Assembly: GCA_947176685.1 (NCBI GenBank)
Contig: CAMWRL010000108.1
Location: 1-6,221, forward strand
DNA from: an uncultured Ruminococcus sp.
GTDB lineage: Bacteria > Bacillota > Clostridia > Oscillospirales > Ruminococcaceae
Length of the DNA: 6,221 nt
Direction: 5' to 3'
Both the position numbers and the translations under genes were made by a program. How positions within the stretch are numbered: position 1 is the stretch's first letter; every line of letters begins with the position of its first letter. This document shows, piece by piece, positions 1 to 6,047 of the stretch. The notes under the pieces are model-generated. The model saw only the letters and a list, made by a program, of their open reading frames with translations, searched no databases and was not told the origin of the DNA.

Positions 1-572
1 GACAACTTCATTGTAATATATTTAATAGTTTCCTCATAGTCCGGAATCATTATATGTTCCAGAGCGTTCACACGCCGACGGGTCTTTTCAATTTCGTCCG
101 CCATAAGCTGACAAGCCTTTTCGACTTCCGCAAGCCGTATCATCTTCGGGAAAACCTCACTCAATGCCTTTACTGCGCCGTCAAGGTCTGACGAAGTAAA
201 AGCCGTACCATATGAATAAATATCGTTGGCATCACCCGTCCTGTACTTTGTCCGGAACTCCGGAATATATACACTCATTACATTTTTTTGTCCAACTTCA
301 ATTTCAACTTCCTGTTTCGGCAGCATAAGAGCCGTTTCCAGAACTTCCCTCTGCATAACTGACCCCGCAACTGCCATATACCTGTCGGCTTCCGAAACCG
401 CCGCTTCAACTTCCTCACGGAGCTGTTTGTTTTCCCTGACAAGTATCATAAACTGTCTCATTAATTCGTCACGCTTGTCTTTAAGAAGCTTATGTCCACG
501 CCTTGCAGACTGGAGCTTTTTCTTCAGTTTGCTTAACTCCATTCGGGTCGGATTAACGTTAAGTCTTGCCAA
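1..572 (-). CDS. atpD (ntpD): V-type ATP synthase subunit D (3' end beyond window)
   Basis: Subunit D is the long coiled-coil rotor shaft that turns inside the A3B3 head and, with subunit F, passes torque to subunit C and the K ring. I translated 190 codons with no stop before the left edge. The family is usually about 200-220 residues, so only the last few dozen residues at most should be missing. The protein begins MARLNVNPTRMEL, a hallmark N-terminus, followed by RRGHKLLKDKRDELMRQF (residues 24-41). Near the C-terminus it has EKACQLMADEIEKTRRRVNA (151-170) and ETIKYITMKL (181-190). Residues 1-70 and about 135-190 form the two antiparallel helices, with a beta-rich middle (about 88-105). 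The start is TTG, supported by the family N-terminus and a GAGGGG Shine-Dalgarno 8 nt upstream. The upstream ATG at 588 is out of frame and soon hits a stop. The gene begins 5 nt after the B stop codon. Confidence 0.96.
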   Translation of the reverse strand, partial: MARLNVNPTRMELSKLKKKLQSARRGHKLLKDKRDELMRQFMILVRENKQLREEVEAAVSEADRYMAVAGSVMQREVLETALMLPKQEVEIEVGQKNVMSVYIPEFRTKYRTGDANDIYSYGTAFTSSDLDGAVKALSEVFPKMIRLAEVEKACQLMADEIEKTRRRVNALEHIMIPDYEETIKYITMKL

Positions 573-577
573 AACCC

Positions 578-1948
578 TCACCCCTCATAATACTTGTCAA
601 GATATTCTTCCCTTATTCGTCTCAACTCGCTTCGTGGCAGAAGTCTTAAAAGCTCCCAGCCAACTGACAGCGTATCTTCAATAGTGCGGTTGTTGTCAAA
701 ACCTTGCGAAACATAGCGTTTTTCAAACTCATCTGCAAACTTTGCATAAAGTAAATCCGTCGGAGTAAGTGCGGCTTCGCCCAGTACAACCATAAGCTCT
801 TTAGCGTCCTTGCCCCTTGCGTACGCCGAAAACAACTGATTCATAGTGTCGGAATGGTCTGCACGGGTTTTGCCTTCGCCAATGCCCTTGTCTTTCAAAC
901 GGGACAGTGACGGCAGTACGTCAACAGGCGGATTTATGCCTTTGCGGTAGAGTTCACGGGAAAGTATAATCTGTCCCTCCGTGATGTATCCGGTAAGGTC
1001 TGGAATAGGGTGCGTTTTATCATCTTCGGGCATTGTAAGAATCGGTATCATTGTAATACTGCCGTCCCTGTCAGCCTGTCGTCCGGCACGTTCGTAAATA
1101 GTCGCAAGGTCGGTATACATATATCCCGGATAACCTCGTCTGCCGGGAACTTCCTTACGTGCCGCAGAAACTTCACGCAGAGCGTCCGCATAGTTGGTGA
1201 TGTCCGTCAGGATTACAAGTACGTGCATACCCTTTTCAAAGGCAAGATACTCCGCCGCCGTAAGCGCCATTTTAGGGGTTGCGATTCTTTCGATTGCCGA
1301 ATCATTCGCAAGGTTTACAAAAAGCACGGTTCTGTCCAAAGCTCCGGTACTCCTGAAACTGCTGACGAAATATTCTGATTCTTCAAAGGTTATTCCCATT
1401 GCCGCAAACACTACTGCAAAATTCTCGTCAGTACCACGTACTTTAGCCTGCCTTGCAATCTGCGCCGCAAATTGTGCGTGAGGCAGTCCACTTGCCGAAA
1501 AAATCGGCAGTTTCTGACCTCTTACAAGGGTATTCAGCCCGTCTATGGCTGAAACTCCGGTCTGTATAAACTCCTGCGGATAACGTCTTGCGACAGGATT
1601 CATCGGCAAGCCGTTAACGTCCATACGCATTTCCGGAATAATTTCAGCACCGCCGTCAATTGGTCTGCCCAGACCGTCAAAAACTCTGCCAAGCATATCT
1701 TCCGAAACGCCAAGTTCCATCTGGTGTCCCGAAAAAACAACACTGCTGTCATGTAAATTTATTCCTGCGGCGTTTTCAAAAAGCTGTACAAGCGCATTCG
1801 TACCGTCAACTTCAAGTACACGGCAGCGTCTTCTTTCGCCGTTTTTAAGCCTTATTTCAGCAAGTTCGCCGTACTTTGCGCCCTCAACGTCCTTTACAAG
1901 CAAAAGAGGTCCTGCGGCTTCTTCAATTGTTCTGTATTCTCTTGGCAT
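578..1948 (-). CDS. atpB (ntpB): V-type ATP synthase subunit B, non-catalytic nucleotide-binding subunit
   Basis: Subunit B alternates with A in the A3B3 head and contributes non-catalytic nucleotide sites. From the ATG at 1948 it is 456 residues, normal for the family. The start MPREYRTIEEAAGPL is typical. There is no Walker A P-loop; the equivalent region reads IFSASGLPHAQFAAQIARQA (149-168), as expected for a B subunit, but AQF replaces the common NEL or NQL. Other family signatures are LTDITNYADALREVSAAR (248-265), EVPGRRGYPGYMYTDLATIY (267-286) and PSLSRLKDKGIGEGKTRADH (347-366). Arg350 in SLSRL corresponds to the arginine finger that reaches into the catalytic site of A; E. hirae NtpB carries it at the same number. 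An in-frame TTG at 1951 directly precedes the ATG, but the ATG has better Shine-Dalgarno spacing (8 versus 5 nt) and family agreement. The ATG overlaps the A stop codon by one base (TGATG), implying coupled translation. Confidence 0.98.
   Translation of the reverse strand: MPREYRTIEEAAGPLLLVKDVEGAKYGELAEIRLKNGERRRCRVLEVDGTNALVQLFENAAGINLHDSSVVFSGHQMELGVSEDMLGRVFDGLGRPIDGGAEIIPEMRMDVNGLPMNPVARRYPQEFIQTGVSAIDGLNTLVRGQKLPIFSASGLPHAQFAAQIARQAKVRGTDENFAVVFAAMGITFEESEYFVSSFRSTGALDRTVLFVNLANDSAIERIATPKMALTAAEYLAFEKGMHVLVILTDITNYADALREVSAARKEVPGRRGYPGYMYTDLATIYERAGRQADRDGSITMIPILTMPEDDKTHPIPDLTGYITEGQIILSRELYRKGINPPVDVLPSLSRLKDKGIGEGKTRADHSDTMNQLFSAYARGKDAKELMVVLGEAALTPTDLLYAKFADEFEKRYVSQGFDNNRTIEDTLSVGWELLRLLPRSELRRIREEYLDKYYEG
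581..586 (-). promoter_or_regulatory. Ribosome binding site of subunit D
   Basis: GAGGGG on the minus strand lies 8 nt before the TTG at 570-572, inside the last codons of subunit B. It decides the start: the in-frame GTG at 579-581 directly abuts this site and could not use it. A second GAGGG closer in is only 2 nt from the TTG and too near to serve. Confidence 0.75.
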
Positions 1949-3714
1949 CAATCGTCCCTCCTGCTCAACTGGTTAAGTCCGGAAGATATTTCAACCGAAA
2001 TCTTTTCAAACTTCGAATCTGTCTTTTCTTCCGGCACATACTTGAAACGTCCTATTTTTTCACGCACCGGCAAATTTGAAATTTCCTCAACATCCGCACC
2101 ATTCCGGACTGCTTCAACCGCCTTGTCGTTGAAATCAAGAATCAATTTCATCATATACAACTGCTTTTTAAGACTGGTATAGGTGTCTACTTCGTGGAAA
2201 GCAAGCTGGTGCAGAAAGTCTTCACGGATTGAACGGGCTGTTTCCATTTTTATGCGGTCTTCAGCCGAAAGTGCGTCCATACCTATAAGCTTGACGATTT
2301 CTTTGAGTTCGTCCTCATCGTGCAGAATTTCCATAAATCTTGCTCTTAACTTAGTCCAGTCCGCAGAAACGTTATTATTATACCAGTCTGTCAGCGAATC
2401 AATGTACAACGAATAACTTGTCAGCCAGTTTATAGCCGGAAAATGTCTCTGATACGCAAGGTTTGAATCAAGCCCCCAGAAAACTTTTACTATACGCAAT
2501 GTAGCCTGTGTAACGGGTTCAGATATGTCACCGCCTGCCGGTGAAACTGCTCCGATTACCGAAAGAGTGCCTTCCCGTCCGTCAGTGCCGTTTGAAATTA
2601 CCCGTCCTGCACGTTCGTAAAACTGCGCAAGCCTGCTGCCCAGATACGCCGGATAACCTTCGTCGCCGGGCATTTCCTCAAGCCGTCCGGACATCTCACG
2701 GAGAGCCTCTGCCCAACGTGACGTTGAATCTGCCATAAGTGCTACCGAATACCCCATATCCCTGTAATATTCGGCTATGGTTATTCCCGTATATACCGAA
2801 GCTTCACGGGCGGCAACAGGCATATCCGAAGTGTTCGCAATAAGCACCGTACGCTCCATAAGCGACCTGCCTGTATGAGGGTCTATAAGTTCCGAAAACT
2901 CATTCAGTACATCAGTCATTTCGTTTCCACGCTCTCCGCAGCCTATATAAACTATTATATCAGCCGCCGCCCACTTTGCAAGCTGATGCTGTGTAACGGT
3001 CTTACCACTGCCGAAAGGTCCGGGAATTGCCGCAACACCGCCCTTTGCTATAGGGAAAAGACAGTCAACAATCCTTTGTCCTGTAATCAAAGGCATATCC
3101 GGAGAAAGTTTTTTCTTATAGGGTCTGCCCCTGCGGACTGCCCATTTCTGGAAAAGCTTTAAATTATAATCGCCCTTTTCGGTTTCCAGAACACACACAG
3201 TATCATCAACGTGAAACTCTCCTGCTGAAATTTTCCTGACTGTTCCCGAAATCCCATTTGGTACAAGTATCTTGTGCATAACTATATCCGTTTCCGGAAC
3301 TGTACCGATTATGTCACCGCCGACCAGTCTGTCACCGACTTTCACTGTCGGAATAAAACTCCATAGCTTATCTCTTTTCAGTGACGGAACTTCAACGCCA
3401 CGTTTCAGACTGTTGCCGCAGATTCTCTTTATATCGTCAAGTGGTCGCTGTATACCGTCAAAAATACTTCCTATAAGACCCACGCCCAACTCAACGCTCA
3501 TCGGTTCACCAGTGGAAACAACTTCTTCACCAGTACCAAGACCGGCTGTTTCTTCGTAAACCTGTATCGAAGCACGGTCGCCGTGCATTTCTATAATTTC
3601 GCCGATAAGCTTCTGACTGCTCACACGCACAACATCAAACATATTAGCGTCCCTCATACCCTCTGCAACTATCAGCGAACCCGAAACTTTTACAATTTTT
3701 CCTGTACTGCTCAT
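1948..3714 (-). CDS. atpA (ntpA): V-type ATP synthase subunit A, catalytic subunit
   Basis: Subunit A carries the catalytic sites that hydrolyse or make ATP in the soluble V1 head. From the ATG at 3714 it has 588 residues, the usual size. The N-terminal beta-barrel (about 1-70) is followed by the non-homologous 'bulge' region (about 110-185) that distinguishes V/A-type A subunits from F-type beta. The nucleotide domain has Walker A GPFGSGKT at 232-239 (Lys238, Thr239). Next comes GCGERGNEMTDVL with catalytic Glu261, then the Walker B stretch VALMADSTSRWAEALRE with Asp329. SPAGGDISEPVTQ follows at about 391-403, and the rest is the helical C-terminal domain. All catalytic residues I can identify are intact, so the enzyme should be active. 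The open frame extends three codons further to a GTG at 3723, but that GTG lies inside the Shine-Dalgarno site of the ATG. The gene follows F after 10 nt and shares one base with the B start. Confidence 0.98.
   Translation of the reverse strand: MSSTGKIVKVSGSLIVAEGMRDANMFDVVRVSSQKLIGEIIEMHGDRASIQVYEETAGLGTGEEVVSTGEPMSVELGVGLIGSIFDGIQRPLDDIKRICGNSLKRGVEVPSLKRDKLWSFIPTVKVGDRLVGGDIIGTVPETDIVMHKILVPNGISGTVRKISAGEFHVDDTVCVLETEKGDYNLKLFQKWAVRRGRPYKKKLSPDMPLITGQRIVDCLFPIAKGGVAAIPGPFGSGKTVTQHQLAKWAAADIIVYIGCGERGNEMTDVLNEFSELIDPHTGRSLMERTVLIANTSDMPVAAREASVYTGITIAEYYRDMGYSVALMADSTSRWAEALREMSGRLEEMPGDEGYPAYLGSRLAQFYERAGRVISNGTDGREGTLSVIGAVSPAGGDISEPVTQATLRIVKVFWGLDSNLAYQRHFPAINWLTSYSLYIDSLTDWYNNNVSADWTKLRARFMEILHDEDELKEIVKLIGMDALSAEDRIKMETARSIREDFLHQLAFHEVDTYTSLKKQLYMMKLILDFNDKAVEAVRNGADVEEISNLPVREKIGRFKYVPEEKTDSKFEKISVEISSGLNQLSRRDD
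1957..1962 (-). promoter_or_regulatory. Ribosome binding site of subunit B
   Basis: AGGAGG on the minus strand, inside the last codons of subunit A, lies 8 nt before the ATG at 1946-1948 and 5 nt before the TTG at 1949-1951. The spacing favours the ATG. Confidence 0.75.
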
Positions 3715-3720
3715 TAAAAT

Positions 3721-3726
3721 CACCTC
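3721..3726 (-). promoter_or_regulatory. Ribosome binding site of subunit A
   Basis: GAGGTG on the minus strand, overlapping the F stop codon, sits 6 nt before the ATG at 3712-3714. It contains the alternative GTG at 3721-3723, which rules that codon out as the main start. Confidence 0.8.
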
Positions 3727-4039
3727 AGTTTTTCAGTATATCAGAGCCGACAGCTTTTTCCACAGTTTCGTGGACTGACCGCATACCGTCTCCGGTGTTG
3801 CCGTTTATTGCCGGAATAAGCACTATTGACGGCAACTGCTGGTTTTTGTATTTGTCTATCGTGTCCCCGACAAGTGCCGCCGCAGGTTCGGTAATATATA
3901 TTACCGCAAAGTCGTTGACCGCAAGTCTTGTGATAAGCTGCGAGATTTTCTGCGGTTCTGTTTCGGGAAACACTGAAAGTCCGAGTGCTGAAAATCCCGA
4001 AACACTTGCGCTGTCACCGATTACCGCAACTTTAAACAT
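3725..4039 (-). CDS. atpF (ntpG): V-type ATP synthase subunit F, central rotor subunit
   Basis: Subunit F is the small partner of D on the central rotor shaft. The protein has 104 residues, normal for the family. It begins MFKVAVIGDSASVSGFSALG, the glycine-rich first strand and turn typical of subunit F. It continues with VFPETEP, FAVIYITEPAAALV (about 44-57) and QLPSIVLIPAINGN (about 68-81), giving an alternating alpha/beta fold. The end, VHETVEKAVGSDILKN, is the usual helical tail that packs against D. The ATG overlaps the last 8 nt of the C gene and has GAGG at 4047-4050, 7 nt upstream. Position between C and A matches ntpG of E. hirae. Symbols are confusing here: the same protein is called NtpG in Enterococcus and AtpF or NtpF elsewhere. 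Confidence 0.95.
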   Translation of the reverse strand: MFKVAVIGDSASVSGFSALGLSVFPETEPQKISQLITRLAVNDFAVIYITEPAAALVGDTIDKYKNQQLPSIVLIPAINGNTGDGMRSVHETVEKAVGSDILKN

Positions 4040-4958
4040 ATAGTTTCCTCAACCTTTCTGTAATTGTATGGGTGTCCGCACCGCATTCCCGACAGACGGC
4101 AATTATCCGAAGATTCTTTATTTCGGCTTCTTTCGCAATGTAGTAAGCCGCAAGCGGTTCAATCCCGAATGCTTTCATACGGGCATTTTCCGCAAGCTCT
4201 ATAACCATATCGTCACAACGCTTTTCAAATTTAGCCAGACTGTCTTTCAACAGTTGGGCAAGTTCATTGTAAACCGTGTGTTCCAAAAAACCTAAAAGAC
4301 TTTCCGTACCGCCGAGTGCCGCCCTTATTAAAGACTCCTTGTCAATAATGTCGCTGCCGCAGACTGCACTTTCCAGAAAATCCCGTGATTTCTGCATTAT
4401 ACTGCAACGGTAAGCGGTTTTTATGTCGGCACACACTATAATAATCTGTACATACTCCCGAATGAACTCCCCGCCAAAATCAACGGCTGACTTCTGCATA
4501 GCAGTAAGCGTTGCCGTATCTATGAGGGTGTCAGCAAGTTGTCCGTCAAGTGTTCTTGTCAACAGCTCATATGCCATTGAAGCCGTTTCACGCATATACT
4601 CCGGAAGAATATCAGTATTCTTTGTCCAAAACGCTTCTTTAAGTGTTTCAGACGAAACGTTGGACGGTCGAATAAAATACCCGTCCGGCTGTCTGTCGGA
4701 AATCATAGCTTTAAGGACGGCTTTCAGGTTGTGGAAATCGTTCCGGTACAATAGAATTTCAAGTTCTTTGCTGTCGGGAGCGTAAGTCCGGAGCATATCC
4801 CATACTTCCGGAAGTCCGTTGTTATCCTTTGCATTTACCAAAGCGTCAAATTCGTTCTGAGTGCGTGCGTTTATAAGCTGTTCAAGGTCGCTGTACGTGA
4901 AAAGCATATTTTCCATAGCCTTTACAGCCGCAACTGCACTTGCATATTCAGTACCCAT
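4032..4958 (-). CDS. atpC (ntpC): V-type ATP synthase subunit C, shaft-to-ring connector
   Basis: Subunit C (homologue of eukaryotic subunit d; AC39 family) is the funnel-shaped socket that seats the D-F shaft on the membrane K ring. From the ATG at 4958 it has 308 residues, slightly short of the common 320-350. The N-terminus MGTEYASAVAAVKAMENML matches the family's Tyr-Ala-x-Ala-Val-x-x-x-(R/K)-Ala-x-Glu pattern. FHNLKAVLKAM (about 75-85) is a conserved first-domain motif. The C-terminus EAEIKNLRIIAVCRECGADT...ERLRKLYV is diagnostic, apart from a CREC pair (Cys289 and Cys292) in the loop. The protein is largely helical and predicted soluble. The frame is open to 5033, but those 25 extra codons overlap the E gene and precede the family N-terminus. 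The ATG has AGGTG 5 nt upstream. The gene lies 4 nt after E and overlaps F by 8 nt. Confidence 0.95.
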   Translation of the reverse strand: MGTEYASAVAAVKAMENMLFTYSDLEQLINARTQNEFDALVNAKDNNGLPEVWDMLRTYAPDSKELEILLYRNDFHNLKAVLKAMISDRQPDGYFIRPSNVSSETLKEAFWTKNTDILPEYMRETASMAYELLTRTLDGQLADTLIDTATLTAMQKSAVDFGGEFIREYVQIIIVCADIKTAYRCSIMQKSRDFLESAVCGSDIIDKESLIRAALGGTESLLGFLEHTVYNELAQLLKDSLAKFEKRCDDMVIELAENARMKAFGIEPLAAYYIAKEAEIKNLRIIAVCRECGADTHTITERLRKLYV

Positions 4959-4962
4959 AAAA

Positions 4963-5559
4963 TCACCTGCCAGATAATTCTCTTGCGATAATATCGCAAA
5001 CCGTATCTTTTTCGGATTCAAGTATCGCATCAAAAGTGCAGTTTTCCGAAATCAGTCCGTACTCCAGTATGAAACCATTTTCAATATCCGCAGCAACTGC
5101 CGAAATACTCACTGTTCCGCCTGCTCTGTTTGCAAGTAAGGATATTTTTTTATTAAAGTCCGCCGGAAGTCTTGCAAGGTCTTTTTGTCCGAAATAAATA
5201 ATTCCGTCACCCTTGTGAATTTTACGTCCTGCAAGCCGCAGAATCATTTCAAAATATTCAGCGTCAGGAAGTCCCGAAAGTTTTTCAAGTACTTTTTTTG
5301 TTGCCGTTTCAATAAGCCCCACACGGCATTTCAGAATTTTCCGTCTGTTTTCCGCATCAACCGAGTTGCAGGCGTTCTGATAGTCGTTTTCGGCTTTTTC
5401 AAGGGCTTTTTTCATATACTCACTGTAAACCTTTTCTGCTTTCAGGTCGTCGTCTGCTTCAATAGTCCTTGCCCTGTTTTCAGCCGAAAGTATTATATTA
5501 TTTTCGGTTTGTTTCTGATGGGTTTCTATAATATCCAGAATGCTGTCAAGTCCCGTCAT
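4963..5559 (-). CDS. atpE (ntpE): V-type ATP synthase subunit E, peripheral stalk
   Basis: Subunit E pairs with a G/H-type subunit in the peripheral stalks that hold the A3B3 head still against the turning rotor. From the ATG at 5559 it has 198 residues, the usual length. The N-terminal half (about 1-85) is a long charged helix rich in Ala, Glu and Lys, suited to a coiled coil: MTGLDSILDIIETHQ, then AENRARTIEADDDLKAEKV and YMKKALEKAENDY. The C-terminal half (about 100-198) is the alpha/beta domain that binds the top of the head, with ISAVAADIENGFILEYGLIS, a typical glycine-containing E-subunit stretch. Sequence conservation is weak in this family, so the call rests partly on gene order. The frame also opens at an ATG at 5574 that overlaps the K stop (ATGA), but that ATG lacks a Shine-Dalgarno site. 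The ATG at 5559 has GAGGG 8 nt upstream and gives the normal MxGLxxI start. Confidence 0.93.
   Translation of the reverse strand: MTGLDSILDIIETHQKQTENNIILSAENRARTIEADDDLKAEKVYSEYMKKALEKAENDYQNACNSVDAENRRKILKCRVGLIETATKKVLEKLSGLPDAEYFEMILRLAGRKIHKGDGIIYFGQKDLARLPADFNKKISLLANRAGGTVSISAVAADIENGFILEYGLISENCTFDAILESEKDTVCDIIARELSGR
4964..4968 (-). promoter_or_regulatory. Ribosome binding site of subunit C
   Basis: AGGTG on the minus strand, overlapping the E stop codon at 4963-4965, lies 5 nt before the ATG at 4956-4958. It supports this start over the longer frame beginning near 5033. Confidence 0.75.
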
Positions 5560-5567
5560 AGCTGTCG

Positions 5568-5572
5568 CCCTC
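5568..5572 (-). promoter_or_regulatory. Ribosome binding site of subunit E
   Basis: GAGGG on the minus strand overlaps the K stop codon and lies 8 nt before the ATG at 5557-5559. It overlaps the alternative ATG at 5572-5574, which has only AT-rich sequence upstream, so it argues for the downstream start. Confidence 0.7.
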
Positions 5573-6047
5573 ATATGGATATATTGTAAATCAGAAGTAT
5601 TGATACTAAAAGTGCAAGTATCGCATAAGTTTCAACCATTGCCGCCATAATAATTCCTTTGCCGTTATGTTCGGGTTTTTTGGCGGTGATTCCGACACCT
5701 GCCGCCGCCGCACGTCCCTGCGCTATTCCGGAAAACAGTCCTACTACTGCAATCGGTAAAGCCGCTCCCAGAAACATTATTCCCTGCGATACTGTAAGTT
5801 CAGCGGCATTGCCGCCGATAACTCCGATTCTGCTCAACATCAGTATTGCCGTAAGAAGTCCGTAAAGTCCCTGCGTACCGGGGAGAAGCTGTAAAATAAG
5901 CACTTTACTGAATTTATTCGGGTCTACGGAGACCACTCCTGCAGCGGCTTCACCGACCAGTCCTACGCCCTTTGCCGAGCCGATTCCTGCGAAAAGTGCC
6001 GCACTTGCCGCACCTAAAACTGCCAATGCTAATCCCATACTGTTCAT
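5571..6047 (-). CDS. atpK (ntpK): V-type ATP synthase subunit K, membrane rotor ring (Na+-type)
   Basis: Subunit K is the proteolipid that forms the rotating membrane ring. It has 158 residues and four predicted transmembrane helices (about 5-25, 47-72, 86-110, 131-155), arising from two fused hairpins. This is the double-hairpin form of V-type rings, not the 80-residue form of F-type rings. The first hairpin has LILQLLPGTQGLYG (50-63), with Gln59 where an ion-binding carboxylate would be in a symmetric duplicate. The second has SGIAQGRAAAAG (106-117) and AAMVETYAILALLVS (135-149), with the ion-binding Glu139. By comparison with E. hirae NtpK (Leu61, Thr64, Gln65, Gln110, Glu139), all Na+ ligands are present as Leu55, Thr58, Gln59, Gln110 and Glu139. 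Sodium coupling is inferred from this. The ATG overlaps the subunit I stop (ATGA), with GGGAGG 10 nt upstream at 6058-6063. Confidence 0.98.
   Translation of the reverse strand: MNSMGLALAVLGAASAALFAGIGSAKGVGLVGEAAAGVVSVDPNKFSKVLILQLLPGTQGLYGLLTAILMLSRIGVIGGNAAELTVSQGIMFLGAALPIAVVGLFSGIAQGRAAAAGVGITAKKPEHNGKGIIMAAMVETYAILALLVSILLIYNISI

Noticed and set aside
226..684. 152-codon open frame on the plus strand
   Set aside because: It lies antisense across the B/D junction, has Ser/Leu-rich composition without any recognisable domain, and both minus-strand genes beneath are strongly conserved. It is a shadow frame.
1010..1481. Two overlapping plus-strand frames of 122 and 95 codons
   Set aside because: Both are antisense to the conserved core of subunit B, with no ribosome site or family resemblance.
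2875..3559. Two 95-codon plus-strand frames
   Set aside because: They are antisense to the Walker A, catalytic-Glu and bulge regions of subunit A; codon constraint on the other strand explains the lack of stops.
578..3714. Possibility that A and B are F-type beta/alpha, flagellar or type III secretion ATPases
   Set aside because: The A bulge region, B lacking a P-loop, a double-hairpin K, and the presence of C, D, E, F and I subunits all fix this as a V/A-type enzyme.
4423..4785. 120-codon plus-strand frame
   Set aside because: It is antisense to subunit C and Ser/Val-rich, with no motif or supporting context.
39..4800. Many scattered copies of TCCGGA or TTCCGGAA
   Set aside because: They occur within codons at Pro-Glu and similar pairs in different genes, with no regular spacing or flanking conservation. 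Codon preference explains them better than a repeat family or regulatory site.
5185..5589. 134-codon plus-strand frame rich in Phe
   Set aside because: The Phe richness is the antisense image of Lys and Glu codons in the charged helix of subunit E.
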